The notes beneath the pieces are model-generated. The model made no database searches and was not told the origin of the DNA. It saw only the letters and a list, made by a program, of their open reading frames with translations. A DNA stretch of 64,000 bases from Trifolium pratense (lineage: Eukaryota > Streptophyta > Magnoliopsida > Fabales > Fabaceae), in NCBI RefSeq assembly GCF_020283565.1, contig NC_060064.1, positions 4,734,001 through 4,798,000 of the forward strand, given 5' to 3'. This document shows, one piece after another, positions 19,988 to 31,130 of the stretch; the first letter of the stretch is position 1; every line of letters starts with the position of its first letter. The position numbers and the translations under genes are program-made.

Positions 19988-22900
19988 CTATTTGTCTTCA
20001 AAAAGGCAAATTCCAAGTTTGCCTCTTAAATTTTCAAATTGACTTGCATCTAACGCCTTAGTGAAAATGTCTGCTAACTGTTCTTCAGATGCAATGTGCT
20101 CAAGTGTAACAATTTTTTCTTCTACAAGCTCTCTTATAAAATGATGACGTATATCAATGTGCTTAGTCCTACTATGTTGAATAGGATTTTTAGAAATGTT
20201 TATAGCACTCAGATTGTCACAGTAAAGTGTCATGACATCTTGCTCCACACTATACTCTTTCAACATTTGTCTCATCCATAACAATTGAGAACAACTACTC
20301 CCAGCTGCTATATATTCTGCCTCAGCTGTTGATAGAGACACACTATTTTGCTTCTTACTAAACCAAGATACTAGATTGTTTCCTAAGAAGAAACATGCAC
20401 CAGAGGTGCTCTTTCTATCATCAGCACTTCCAGCCCAATCTGCATCACAATATCCAATTAAGGTAGAATCATTACCATGAGAGTATAGAATTCCATAGCC
20501 ACATGTGCCATTGACATATTTGAAGATCCTCTTTACTTGAGTCAGATGACTCATCTTGGGTTCAGATTGGTATCTAGCACAAACTCCAACTGCAAACATG
20601 ATATCAGGCCTGCTAGCTGTGAGATATAGTAGGCTTCCAATCATACTTCTATAGAGACTTTGATCCACATCAACCCCTTTCTCATCTTTGGTAAGCTTCA
20701 AGTGTGTAGGTGCAGGTGTCCTTTTGTGACTACCACCTTCCATACCAAATTTCTTCACAATGTTTCTTGCATATTTTTCTTGAGAGATAAATATGGTGTC
20801 TTCCATTTGTTTGACCTGAAGACCTAAAAAATAAGTTAGCTCACCTACAAGACTCATTTCAAATTCTGATTGCATTTGATGCACAAAGTGTTCCACCATT
20901 TGTCGCGACATTCCACCAAATACAATATCATCCACATATATCTGAGCTATCATTAGCTTCCCTTTCTCTTCTCTTACAAACAAGGTTTTATCATTTCCAC
21001 CCTTCTTGTATCCATGGCTGACAAGAAATTCAGTCAACCTTTCATACCATGCTCTAGGGGCTTGTTTCAATCCATAAAGTGCTTTCTTTAGTTTGTAAAC
21101 ATGGTTTGGAAAGCTTGGATCTACAAACCCTTTTGGTTGCTCAACATATACCTCTTCATTTAGATAGCCATTTAGGAATGCACTTTTTACATCCATTTGA
21201 TATAGCTTGAATTTTAAAATGCATGCCACAGCCAAGAGTAATCTTATGGACTCCAAGCGAGCAACTGGAGCAAAAGTCTCATCAAAATCTACTCCTTCTA
21301 TCTGGGTGTATCCTTGTGCTACAAGTCTGGCTTTATTTCTAGTAATATCACCATTTTCATCAGTTTTGTTTTTGTACACCCACTTTGTACCAATAACATT
21401 TATACCATCTGGTCTAGGTACTAGATCCCATACCTCACTTCTTTTGAACTGAGTTAGTTCCTCCTGCATAGCATTGATCCAGTATTCATCAGTCAAAGCT
21501 TCTTTAACATTCTTTGGTTCAATCTTTGATATGAAACATGAATTGGAGATTGCTTCTTTTGATCTTCTTGTTGCAATTCCTTGATTTGGATTTCCAATGA
21601 CAAGTTCCAGAGGATGATTCTTCTGTGTTCTAGTAGATGGTCCCTTGTTTGGTCTAGGAACCTCTGTAGTAGACTCAGAATGTTGATCAGGTTCAGGTTC
21701 AGTTTGATCATCATCAGGTGTTGGGACAGGTGTTATGACATCTGTCTCTTCAGCTGGATCTGCACTTGTTGTATCACTGTCATCAACAATAACATTAATT
21801 GATTCCATCATAGTTCTTGTTCTGGAGTTAAAAACCCTGTACGCTCTGCTGTTGGTTGAGTAACCTAAAAATATCCCCTCATCACTTTTGGGATCCAATT
21901 TTCTCCTAGGTTCTCTATCTGCCAAAATATAACATTTTGACCCAAACACATGGAAGTACTTCACAGTAGGCTTCCTATTCTTCCATAGTTCATACAATGT
22001 TGTAGCAGTTCCTTTCCTTAATGTTACTCTATTGTGAATGTAACATGCTGTATTCATGGCTTCAGCCCAGAACTTGTAAGGAACATTTTTGGCATGCAAC
22101 ATTACTCTAGCAGATTCTTGTAAGGTTCTATTCTTTCTTTCAACCACACCATTTTGTTGAGGTGTAATTGGTGAAGAGAATTCATGAATTATTCCTTCAG
22201 CAGCACAAAAATCAGCAAATTTAGAGTTTTCAAATTCCTTACCATGGTCACTTCTGATTCTTACAATACCACAGTCTTTCTCTTTTTGAAGTTGTACACA
22301 AAGGTTTTTGAATTCTTCAAAAGTTTCAGATTTTTCCCTAATGAAATTCACCCAAGTATACCTAGAGAAGTCATCAACAATAACAAGAACATATTTCTTA
22401 CCTCCAAGACTCTCAACTTGTATGGGCCCCATCAGATCCATATGTAGTAACTCAAGAACTCTAGAGGTGGACAAGTGTTGCAACTTTTGGTGCGACACTT
22501 TGGTTTGTTTCCCAATCTGACATTCACCACAGATATTGCCTTCCTGTATCTGTAAGATTGGTAGTCCTCTGACAGCTTCCTCTGATATGACTCTCTTCAT
22601 GCTCTTCAGGTTAAGGTGTCCTAATTTTTGATGCCACAGCTTAACCTCTTCATTTTTAGTTAAGAGACATGTAGATATATTACCTTCTTCAAGAGGGATC
22701 CACAAGTAGCAGTTGTCTTTTGATCTAACACCCCTCATAAGGATGTCTCCTTCATTACTGCTGACCAGACATTCATTTTTTGTAAAGTTGACTTTCATGC
22801 CTTGATCACATAGTTGGCTTATACTGATTAGATTGGCAGTTAGTCCTTTTACAAGAAGAACATTTTCAAGTTTTGGTAGACCATGGTCAATCAGTCTTCC

Positions 22901-24931
22901 AATACCTTTGATTTCCCCCTTTGCTCCATCTCCAAATGTCACAAAACTTGTGGCATAAGATTTTACTTCCTTTAAATATTTTTCAACACCAGTCATGTGT
23001 CTGGAACAGCCACTATCAAAGTACCAATCTTCTTTTGATGATGCTCTGAGAGATGTATGGGCAATCAGACTTTTCCCACTGCTTTCAGCTGTATACTCCT
23101 TGGTATTGGTTGCATCATCTTTTTGCTTCCATTCCATCTTTGTTTTAGTGATGGATTGATCAGATTCTTGTGGAATTTCACTTGGATAACCATACAGTTT
23201 GTAGCAATAAGGCCTTATGTGCCCCTTTCTTCCACAGTGATGACATCTCCATGAATGGTACCTGCTTCTTGGTCTAGGTATAAACCTAGGTCTCTGCCAT
23301 CTTTGCTGATGTGGTGCCACATGTGGCAACACTTGTCTCTGCTGTCTAGGAGACAGGTGTGGCGACATCCTGTCATGCATTTTTGGAGACGGTTGTTTAC
23401 TCAACTCAGGCAAAAATTTCCCTTCTTTGTTGTAATCCATAATCCTATTAACATTTTTGTATTCATACCCAATGCCTGTTTTGGATCTACTAGGGGCAGG
23501 CAAAGTTTCTAGGATTTCATCTAGATCACTTCCTTTGAATAGCCTAAGAACATGCTTCTTTAAATTCTCAAGATGAGAGTTTAATTCAGTTACCTCTTCA
23601 TTCAGATGGGCAATCTCAGTCAGTTGTTTGATCTTGTCAGCTTCTAAGTTGATGATAGTTGCCTTCTGTTGCTCAATGATCTTTAAACTATCTTCCCATT
23701 TAGTTCCAAATTCAGAGATTCTTGATAAATTAGCAGCTTTCTCAGTTTGCAACTTAGTGATTGTCTCTTTTTGCTCTTCAGAGACTCTGCAGACTTCTGC
23801 ACTCTTCAGACACAGCTTTTTATATGATTCAGCAAGTTCATCAAAGGTCAGTTCTTCTTCACAGGATTCAGTGTCAGATGTGCAAACACTTGTCAATACA
23901 TGTATAGCCTTTGCAGTATCAGTTTCTCCTTCAGAATCTTCATCTGACCAAGTTACAGTTAACCCCTTCTTTTGTTTCTTCAGAAAGGTACCACATTCAC
24001 TTCTAATGTGACCAAACCCCTCACATTCATGGCATTGAACACCTTTATTTGGAGCTGATTTTTCATCTGTCACAGGTTTTCTGAAGTTCCTGTAAGTGTT
24101 GCGCCCAATGTCAGCTGCACCTGTCTTAGGGCGTTTGTCCATTCTCTTCAGTACTTTATTAAATTGTTTTCCCAAAAGAACCATTGCATCAGAGATGCTT
24201 TGTTCAGACTCTGTGTCACTCAGTTGATCTTCTTCCTCAGCATTTGAAACAAAGGCAATACTTTTGTTTTTCTTATCCATCTTTTCATTTGCAGCTACCT
24301 CATAAGTTTGTAGTGAACCAACCAATTCATCTAGCTTCATATCTGTGATATCCTTTGCTTCTTCTATAGCTGTGACTTTCATGTCAAACTTCTTAGGTAG
24401 AGACCTGAGCATTTTTCTTACCAGCTTTTCTTCAGGTATCTTTTCACCCAAGGCATCAAATTGATTGTCAAAGTCAAGTATGGTCATGTGAAAATCCTGA
24501 ATGGTTTCATCATCATTCATTCTAAGATTCTCAAACTTAGTTGTTAGGAGTTGTAGCTTAGACAGCTTCACTTTAGAGGTACCTTCATGAACAGTCTCAA
24601 GAATTGTCCAAGCTTCCTTAGCACAGACACACTTTTTGATGAGTCTGAATATGTGCTTGTCAACACCATTATATAGTGCATACAATGCTTTTGAGTTTGC
24701 AAGAGCAAGCTCATCTTCTTCTTTGGACCATTCTTCAGCAGATTTCAACTCAAGAGTTGGTTTACCATCTTTGTCCATCTTCACAGGTGGAGTCCATCCT
24801 CTCAGAATTGCCTTCCATGTCTTGCTATCAATTTGTTTTAGGAAGGCCATCATGCGGGACTTCCAATAGTCATAGTTTGAAGCGCCAACCAAGAGAGGTG
24901 GTCTGGTAACAAAACCTCCTTCTTTGTCCAT
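19988..24931 (-). CDS. Sirevirus B gag-pol polyprotein, 1647 aa
   Basis: One uninterrupted ORF encodes the whole polyprotein. In order: gag with a UBN2-type domain (about 1-220), a CCHC zinc knuckle [14 protein letters not shown] (near 300), a long coiled coil (about 365-470), a second knuckle [14 protein letters not shown] (near 560), aspartic protease with FDSGCSRHM (near 635), GAG-pre-integrase (near 770), integrase with MDLMGP, SDHGKEF and VVERKNRT (about 830-930), reverse transcriptase with [12 protein letters not shown] (near 1245) and YVDDIVFGG (near 1335), and RNase H with YCDADWAG (near 1490). The gag coiled coil is a known Sirevirus trait reported to bind dynein light chain. All catalytic blocks look complete. 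The start at 24931 is 70 bp after the 5' LTR and is the first ATG. Confidence 0.97.
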   Translation of the reverse strand: MDKEGGFVTRPPLLVGASNYDYWKSRMMAFLKQIDSKTWKAILRGWTPPVKMDKDGKPTLELKSAEEWSKEEDELALANSKALYALYNGVDKHIFRLIKKCVCAKEAWTILETVHEGTSKVKLSKLQLLTTKFENLRMNDDETIQDFHMTILDFDNQFDALGEKIPEEKLVRKMLRSLPKKFDMKVTAIEEAKDITDMKLDELVGSLQTYEVAANEKMDKKNKSIAFVSNAEEEDQLSDTESEQSISDAMVLLGKQFNKVLKRMDKRPKTGAADIGRNTYRNFRKPVTDEKSAPNKGVQCHECEGFGHIRSECGTFLKKQKKGLTVTWSDEDSEGETDTAKAIHVLTSVCTSDTESCEEELTFDELAESYKKLCLKSAEVCRVSEEQKETITKLQTEKAANLSRISEFGTKWEDSLKIIEQQKATIINLEADKIKQLTEIAHLNEEVTELNSHLENLKKHVLRLFKGSDLDEILETLPAPSRSKTGIGYEYKNVNRIMDYNKEGKFLPELSKQPSPKMHDRMSPHLSPRQQRQVLPHVAPHQQRWQRPRFIPRPRSRYHSWRCHHCGRKGHIRPYCYKLYGYPSEIPQESDQSITKTKMEWKQKDDATNTKEYTAESSGKSLIAHTSLRASSKEDWYFDSGCSRHMTGVEKYLKEVKSYATSFVTFGDGAKGEIKGIGRLIDHGLPKLENVLLVKGLTANLISISQLCDQGMKVNFTKNECLVSSNEGDILMRGVRSKDNCYLWIPLEEGNISTCLLTKNEEVKLWHQKLGHLNLKSMKRVISEEAVRGLPILQIQEGNICGECQIGKQTKVSHQKLQHLSTSRVLELLHMDLMGPIQVESLGGKKYVLVIVDDFSRYTWVNFIREKSETFEEFKNLCVQLQKEKDCGIVRIRSDHGKEFENSKFADFCAAEGIIHEFSSPITPQQNGVVERKNRTLQESARVMLHAKNVPYKFWAEAMNTACYIHNRVTLRKGTATTLYELWKNRKPTVKYFHVFGSKCYILADREPRRKLDPKSDEGIFLGYSTNSRAYRVFNSRTRTMMESINVIVDDSDTTSADPAEETDVITPVPTPDDDQTEPEPDQHSESTTEVPRPNKGPSTRTQKNHPLELVIGNPNQGIATRRSKEAISNSCFISKIEPKNVKEALTDEYWINAMQEELTQFKRSEVWDLVPRPDGINVIGTKWVYKNKTDENGDITRNKARLVAQGYTQIEGVDFDETFAPVARLESIRLLLAVACILKFKLYQMDVKSAFLNGYLNEEVYVEQPKGFVDPSFPNHVYKLKKALYGLKQAPRAWYERLTEFLVSHGYKKGGNDKTLFVREEKGKLMIAQIYVDDIVFGGMSRQMVEHFVHQMQSEFEMSLVGELTYFLGLQVKQMEDTIFISQEKYARNIVKKFGMEGGSHKRTPAPTHLKLTKDEKGVDVDQSLYRSMIGSLLYLTASRPDIMFAVGVCARYQSEPKMSHLTQVKRIFKYVNGTCGYGILYSHGNDSTLIGYCDADWAGSADDRKSTSGACFFLGNNLVSWFSKKQNSVSLSTAEAEYIAAGSSCSQLLWMRQMLKEYSVEQDVMTLYCDNLSAINISKNPIQHSRTKHIDIRHHFIRELVEEKIVTLEHIASEEQLADIFTKALDASQFENLRGKLGICLFEDK

Positions 24932-24984
24932 CCTTGCCAGAAACGATTTTCCCTGGAGCTCACCCTAAAATTCAGAACAGGGTG

Positions 24985-24999
24985 CCTGCTCTGATGCCA
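24985..24999 (-). other. Sirevirus B primer binding site
   Basis: On the - strand TGGCATCAGAGCAGG lies two bases after the 5' LTR. It resembles the initiator tRNA-Met site TGGTATCAGAGC with one change at position 4. Confidence 0.8.
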
Positions 25000-25001
25000 A
25001 T

Positions 25002-26041
25002 TGAAATTCCTGGCACACAGTGGACAGGTGTTGCTCAAGATGTAGCAACACTTGTCTGTTGTAGACAGATGTTGTCACAGGTGCGCCAACACTTGTCTAT
25101 AAACAGAGTAAATAACATAAAACGATACAAACAGTAAAGTAAATAACACACGAGAGTTGTTAACCCAGTTCAGCCTAAAGCCTACTCTGGGGGATACCAA
25201 TCCAGGAATGAAGTCCACTATCAGCAGTATTACTTCGAAGCTAAACTCACCCGTTTACAACTTCTCACTTAATCACTACCCAATGACCCTTCTACCTAGG
25301 AACTCCTAGATATGAGACCCCGTCCCAATTCCCACCTTAGCAACACAGACAGCGCTGCTATTCAACTCAGACGATTACAACGATTGGAGACACACTCCTA
25401 AAAACTAGGATTCACTCTTGCTTAAAAGCTTGCGAGTAAACCACACAACACAATAGAACAATCTCCGTACTTCAAAGCTTAGGAGAAGTTCACACTTACA
25501 ACTCAATAACACTCAGGTCCTAAGCTTGCATCAATGAGACACAAGAAAGGCTCACAATTAACACTCTAAAATCCCTAAGAACACACGCTTTGTAATACAC
25601 GATTTTAGATGCTTGAAACCATATGCTTGCCTTCGTATTTATAGTAGTAGAATGACTTGGGCTTCAAGACAAAATTAGGGCTTCTAGAATTGCGGCAGCA
25701 GTGATATATTTTTGAAAGCAATAGTTATATTTTTGAACCGCAAAAATATATTTTCCAAAAATATAATTCCTTTGGAAAATAAAACTAGGGTTTGGCTGCC
25801 TCATGAAACACATTAAACACGTGCGCCTTCCTCTGTAAGAAACCTTGAAATAATTCTTCAAACAGATCTTCAAAAGATTGAGTAGAAAATAATAACATCC
25901 AGCTGGCACGCGCAGAACAGAGTCAGGTGTTGTTCCAAAGTGTAACAACATTTGTCACAACACTTGGGGTCAGCACATTTGTCTCAACACTTGGTTAAAA
26001 TATGTTTTTGCAAAATGTAGCCAATATACAAAAACCCAACA
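25002..26041 (-). repeat. 5' LTR of Sirevirus B
   Basis: Identical by eye to the 3' LTR at 18062-19101 with an exact coordinate offset of 6940, so there are no indels. The TATA box is at about 25634-25645 and would drive the genomic RNA. Confidence 0.95.
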
Positions 26042-26640
26042 GATGTATATGTTGAAATATAGGCCACATAGAAATTTTGAAAAAATAGACATTCTTATTA
26101 ATATATGAATAGAAATATAAACCACAATATAAATTACAAAATTAAAATAGATCCCCGTATAATATATTAGAAGAAATATGATAATCTTTATCTCTCGTCA
26201 TCTCTCAAATTATTTTGAGGTTTCGTCAAAAGGCTTTGAGGTGGATATGAAATATAAAAAAAAGTTGGTGTATCAATAAATAGTCTCCCTATTAATATAT
26301 GACTTCAAATATAGATTCCGTAAAAATTATAAAATAAATAGATCTTCGTATTAATATATGAGTAAAAATATAGATCTAAGTAAAAATTATAAAAACAAAT
26401 CATTTGTATTAATGCATAATTAAAAATATATATTCTCGTAGAAATTACAATAAAAAAATAGGCTCATATTGATGTATATGTTGAAATATAGGCCACTTAG
26501 AAATTTTAGAAAAATAGATTTTCGTATTAATATACGAGTAGAAATATAAACCAAATGATAAATTACAAAATTAAAATGGATCCCCATATTATTATATTAG
26601 AAGAAATATGATAATATTTATCTCTGGTTATCTCTCAAAT
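26042..26640. repeat. AT-rich repeat units, one split by Sirevirus B
   Basis: A block at 26042-26215 continues from 18020-18061 across the insertion. It matches 26435-26640: both contain GTAGAAATTACAATAAAA, then CATATTGATGTATATG, then GAAATATAGGCCAC, then TTAGAAGAAATATGATAAT. Shorter motifs of the type TATTAATATATGAGTA recur between them. The element class is unknown. Confidence 0.6.
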
Positions 26641-27347
26641 TGATGAACAAATCTGAAAAATAAAAGCAATCATTGTGAAATAAATTATGAATCGAAGACA
26701 ATATTTATAGCTAGAGAGATAGGAAAGACGCTATGCTCTAAAGGGATACTAAAAAAAAAAAGGCAAGTCGATACCTAGATTGACAACTTGATGTCGCAAG
26801 ATCGGTTAGAAAATATGTCTATTCACTCATTAAAAAAAATTACCTTAAATTTTCGTAAAAAAAAAACCTTAAATGAAAAAAATAAAATAGAGCATTAATG
26901 ATGGTGTTTATATAGTACTGTACTTTATCATCTCACAAAAAAGCCAAGTGATGGTGTTTATATACTCCGTTATAATAAATAAATTTTAGCTAATTAGAAT
27001 AATTTTTATAACAATGTACCAAAAAAAAATTATAACAACTTGTATTATAGTTATAGTTATAAATTGTGTATAAGGTAATTATAGTACTTTAATAATAAAA
27101 AGGATATTTGTGTCAAAAATCTGAGTCAAGAACTGTATTTTTCCATTAACATCGAGAATTTTCTTTCTCCAGTTTTACTTAAAGATTAATAGCTTGTTTA
27201 AGCAACAATTTGAAGGCATTGAAATTCATTTTTGTCTACCTCGTGTAACCTCATCAACGCTAATTTTAATAGCTTCTTTGGGCAAGTTTTGAATAATTTT
27301 AGTATAGTAATAGTCAATTCCAGCCATGATTTTGTGTATGACAGCTG
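26641..27347. other. AT-rich intergenic DNA, nothing recognised
   Basis: Simple A/T runs and short ORFs only. The 66-aa ORF at 27198-27398 runs into the LINE poly(T) and shows no family features. Confidence 0.5.
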
Positions 27348-27362
27348 AAAAAGATAATAATT

Positions 27363-28048
27363 TTTTTTTTTTTGAATAGCAAAAGACTTATTAATCAACA
27401 GTCAAGACACAAGAAGTACCAAGAGAGGGGAAACAAAATAAATACAAACAAAGAAAGGGAGGGAGAATTTTCACTCTAAATCAGAGGCAACAACGCCTCC
27501 CCCCACCAAACATGCCGCCCTCAAAGAAAAGGCACAACACCAAAATACTATGCCTAAAAAACTATCAACAATTCATACAAATATCGGGCTCCCGATTCCA
27601 TTCATAAAAAAGACAAGGAGAAATATTTAATCTCTCTAAACTCCATTTCCACGAAGTCACTTTCACCTCCTCTATAATAACTAAAGGCTCCATCAGAATA
27701 TTATTAAAAACTTATTGGTCCTCGCTTTCCAAATCGCCCAAAACACCGAATGCCACACCAATCTAAAACTTTTTCTTGGCTTTTTAGATAAGGCCGCTTC
27801 TCCAAAACAATCAAAAAAGATAGAAAAGATTTGGCGGCATCACAATCAACACCCCTAACCACTTGAAGATTGCATACCAAACAACATGAGCCACTTTACA
27901 ATGCATGAATAATTGTCTCGAAGTTTCCGGTGAATCATCACACCACACACAATTATCACCCATATCATGATTAATGATACCTCTCAGCAAAAAAATTTCC
28001 TTCGTCGGGTCTTGATCATAAAGAAATTGCCAAGAGAAAGCTAGCACA
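27363..28048 (-). mobile_element. 5'-truncated LINE with target duplication
   Basis: A LINE 3' end on the - strand, with a poly(A) tail (plus-strand T run from 27361). It is flanked by AAAAAGATAATAATT at 27348-27362 and again at 28049-28063, a clear 15-bp target duplication. The coding remnant is the C-terminal zinc-binding domain of a plant non-LTR reverse transcriptase: CVWCDDSPETSRQLFMHC with its CX2C and HxxC ligands, then VVWYAIFKWLGV (about 28045-27815). The frame is closed by a stop after that. About 690 bp were inserted, a typical 5' truncation. Confidence 0.9.
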
Positions 28049-28654
28049 AAAAAGATAATAATTATACATAAGAGTTGTGAAATTTGGAGATGGTAAGTTA
28101 AAATACAACTTATAATCTTGACCACATAAAGAAATATAAACCAAAGAAATATTTTGTGCCCCATACATAAAAAAAAAAGGGTTTTCTAACTTAGACCCTA
28201 GTTAGGTCTAAGTTAGCAAGGTGCACCTTTTGAGTTGGACAAAAATACCCATTTTTTTTTTTTTTGAAACAATAGAGCAACTGGGGCATGTATGTAATTT
28301 GCATCATAAAAATACCCTTTTTTTTTTTTGAAACAATAGAACAACTATTACATTTTTAAAATTTCTTCCAAATTTCGACCTCATTTTACGTGCGAATCGA
28401 ACGCCGATTTCAAAAACTAATACCGGAAACCTTTGTAAAATTGAAAAACGATCAAAATCCATATAAGGAACGTCGAGTTTCGTTGAGTATTGAGGGAGAT
28501 CGAACCGGGTCAAAAACCGGGTCGCACGACCCGTTTCTGCATAAAACGGGTGGGAGGGACGATGAACAGTGCGCGTCGCCCACGCCCACTCTCACCGGCG
28601 GCGCGTGGGGGCGCGTGCGGCCTCAGGGAGGCTCTATTTTTTTTTTATTTTTTC

Positions 28655-29075
28655 ATAATAAAATAGTAGATAATATTCTGGAAATTTTGGTATATTGTAT
28701 GAAATTTTTGGAGACCCGAAACTATTTTTAGTTAATTAAATGAGTAAAAAGGTAATTAAAAATATTATAATTCCATAAAAAATTTCCAAAATTTTATGTA
28801 AAGTACTATGAATTATTTAGAACCCTCTTGTGTACCTCACTCTCCCTAGTTCAAGTCATGAAATTATTTTCACAAATTCCGCTGATTATTTAAAACCATT
28901 TAACAAATAATAATAATAATTTCATAGATTTGTACTCTGAAACCAATTGTTTTTTTATTTGTTTCTAATAAAATATTAGATAATATTCTGGAACTTTTGG
29001 TATATTTTATGAAATTTTTTGAGACCTGAAACTATTTTTCGTTAATTAAATGAGATAAAACGGTAATTAAAAACT
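28655..29075. repeat. direct duplication inside the Mutator-like element
   Basis: About 110 bp at 28655-28765 and 28967-29075 are nearly the same: both contain GATAATATTCTGGAA, GAAACTATTTTT and GTTAATTAAATGAG. They arose by an internal duplication. Confidence 0.7.
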
Positions 29076-29088
29076 ATTGTTTGCTTCT

Positions 29089-29375
29089 GAAACCATTTAG
29101 CTGGAAGAATGGTTTCAGAGAGTTATACTGTGAAACCATTCTAGCAGTAAAATGGTTTCAGAAGCAAACAATTAAAAATCAACTCCCCTGAAACCATTCT
29201 ATCAGTGAAATGGTTTCAAAGTACAACGCTTTGAAACCATTGTACCAGCTAAATGGTTTCAGAATGGTTTCAGAAGCAAACAATTAAGAAATTACTCACT
29301 GAAACCATTCTACCAGTAAAATGGTTTCAGAGAGTTATACTGTGAAACCATTCTACCAGCTAAATGGTTTCACAG
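29089..29375. repeat. array of short palindromes (GAAACCATT / AATGGTTTC)
   Basis: Five to six units, each a 30-bp imperfect hairpin of the form GAAACCATT, a TCTACCAG-like centre, then AATGGTTTC. They are separated by spacers that also repeat (AGAGTTATACTGT and AGAAGCAAACAATTA). The two strands of the array are thus nearly equivalent. Confidence 0.8.
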
Positions 29376-29996
29376 TATTATATAAAGATAATTAAAGGTA
29401 GTGAAAAATTGAGTTTTTTTTTTTGTGTCCAAATCAAACGAACCAAGTCTCTATTTGTAGACAAAAAAAAATTATGAATTTTGGTATAAAAATAAAAAAA
29501 TAAAAAATTAATTTACAACGAAATAATTGAGTTTAAAGTATTAAATGAAAAAAAAAACACGTCAACCACCCAGCAGTTGACACGTGTCCTGCTTTTTTAA
29601 AATGAAATTTTCTCTCTCCAGGTGCAGATCTAGTGTGGTGCAAGCGCTGGCTTATCATGGAGATGGATGATCTGGACTGTCTGATTGATCCGAAAGCCAT
29701 GATGAGATCATCTCTTGGCCGTCTGATGGAAATCAACGGTCTGTAACGGTGGTCCTGCGGTAGGCGCGCGACACTGGATCAGCGCCAATATGTTTTTTTT
29801 TTTTTTAAAAGAAAGGGTATTTTTGTCCAACTCAAAAGGTGCACCTTGCTAATTTAGACCCAACTGGGTCTAAATTAGCAGCCCAAAAAAAAATTACATG
29901 GTAAATGAGAAATATATTATGAATACAAATACTTGCGGAAAAAACACTATTAACAATGTACCAGAAAAAAAACACTATCTTAACAAAAAAAAAAAA

Positions 29997-30110
29997 AAGA
30001 ATGACTTAACAAAATAGTTTGCATTCTACTTCGTATACACTAAAAAGAATGACTTAACAAAATAGTTTGCATTCTACTTCGTATACACTAAATCTACTTC
30101 TTATACACTA
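29997..30110. repeat. 48-bp tandem duplication
   Basis: The unit starting AAGAATGACTTAACAAAATA at 29997 is repeated exactly at 30045, followed by a partial third copy (CTACTTCTTATACACTAAAT). Confidence 0.85.
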
Positions 30111-30146
30111 AATCTAAACATCTCATTATCTCAAAGCCTCGTTGTA

Positions 30147-30488
30147 TGTTAAGAAGTCTAACATTAGTTGCGAGATGGCCTGAATAAATGTTTATATATT
30201 AAAGGCAATCCTCACCTTACAAGCCAGTTTTGTAAGGATGAGTTAGGCCCAATACTCATTTCTAAGATGGTATCAGAGACTCTCCACGATCCGTTGGGCC
30301 ACCTGTTATCAGGTTTCCGGATCAGGCCACCCATACCAAGCCTAATAATGTTGGGCGTGAGTGGATGTGTTAAGAAATCTCACATCGGTTGCGAGATGAC
30401 TTGAATAAGTGTTTATATACTAGAGGCAATCCTTACCTTACAAGCCCGTTTTGTAAGGATGAGTTAGGCCCAATACTCATTTCTAAGA
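30147..30488 (+). mobile_element. complete TRIM, 342 bp
   Basis: Two 121-bp LTRs at 30147-30267 and 30368-30488 both begin TGTTAAGAA and end TTTCTAAGA. A tRNA-Met type primer site TGGTATCAGAGAC follows the first LTR at 30268. The internal region is only 100 bp. The target duplication TTGTA is at 30142-30146 and 30489-30493. It is noncoding and must use enzymes of other elements. LTRs differ at several positions, so it is old. Confidence 0.92.
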
Positions 30489-31130
30489 TTGTAAAATGAA
30501 AATTACACAAAACAATAAATGAATTTGAACTACCAATACATGTTCATAAAAATGCATCATGCTAAGCAAACATAATATAAAATATAATATAAAATCTATT
30601 CAAGCACATCACTTGTGATCTTTGATTTATTGTTACTCAAAAATCCTTTCAAACACTTATCAGAATAGCAAAGCACCAAGAGAAAGAAAAAAAAATACAG
30701 GTTTAAAGAAGAATTTCGAAAATACTAACAGTGACTCAAAATTTGTGTGGAAAATGTTAGACTCAAAAATACTATTTATAGACAAAGATGTCAAGTAATC
30801 AAAATAATTATCCCGTTAAATTATTATAACCAAAAAAAATTTGACCATTAATGTATTTAGACTATATTATTGTTTAGATACATCAATTTTACAATTAATT
30901 TATACTATATTATTGTATAGAAACATTTCACTTTTTAGATTTATCGTAGAATTAATTTATTTAGACTATATTATTGTCTCTAGATATATCAATTCTACGA
31001 TGAATCTAATTAAGCTTCCACTTTATCAATGAAAATCGTGAAATCATTTTACTATAAATTACCTTTGTCTAACTAAAACCATGAAAACACCATAGATCAA
31101 TCAAGAAAACACAAACAAACAAAACAAAGA
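30489..31130 (+). promoter_or_regulatory. upstream region of YUCCA-like gene 2
   Basis: AT-rich DNA between the TRIM and the start codon. At 30850-31000 a motif of the type TTAGACTATATTATTGT followed by AGATACATCAATTTTAC occurs three times in loose tandem. I cannot name a regulatory site with confidence. Confidence 0.35.

Larger units (their letters stand above)
18062..26041 (-). mobile_element. complete Sirevirus B (Ty1/copia), 7980 bp
   Basis: A complete LTR retrotransposon on the - strand. LTRs are at 25002-26041 (5') and 18062-19101 (3'), 1040 bp each and identical as far as I can compare by eye. The 5-bp target duplication GATGT is at 18057-18061 and 26042-26046. The primer binding site is at 24985-24999, gag-pol at 24931-19988, a short extra ORF at 19780-19625 and a polypurine array before the 3' LTR. 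It has interrupted a repeat unit whose uninterrupted sister lies at 26435-26640. Identical LTRs plus an open 1647-aa polyprotein indicate a very recent insertion of a potentially autonomous element. Confidence 0.96.
28179..29884. mobile_element. Mutator-like nonautonomous element, 1.7 kb
   Basis: Terminal inverted repeats of about 78 bp lie at the two ends. Both contain GCAAGGTGCACCTTTTGAG, GTTGGACAAAAATACCC and a smaller inner hairpin around TAGACCC...GGGTCTAA. Nine A residues flank each side (28170-28178 and 29885-29893), fitting a 9-bp Mutator target duplication, although A runs are weak evidence. No transposase is present. Inside are a GC-rich block (about 28568-28620), two copies of a 110-bp sequence and a palindromic array, listed separately. 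Short ORFs here are not convincing. Confidence 0.75.

Noticed and set aside
28390..28731. 113-aa ORF with Gly/Arg-rich part in the Mutator-like element
   Set aside because: Composition follows the GC-rich noncoding block, ends in poly-Phe from a T run, and no family is recognisable.
29089..29375. CRISPR-like regular repeats
   Set aside because: Units are palindromes with repeated spacers in a plant transposon; no cas genes and not a bacterial context.
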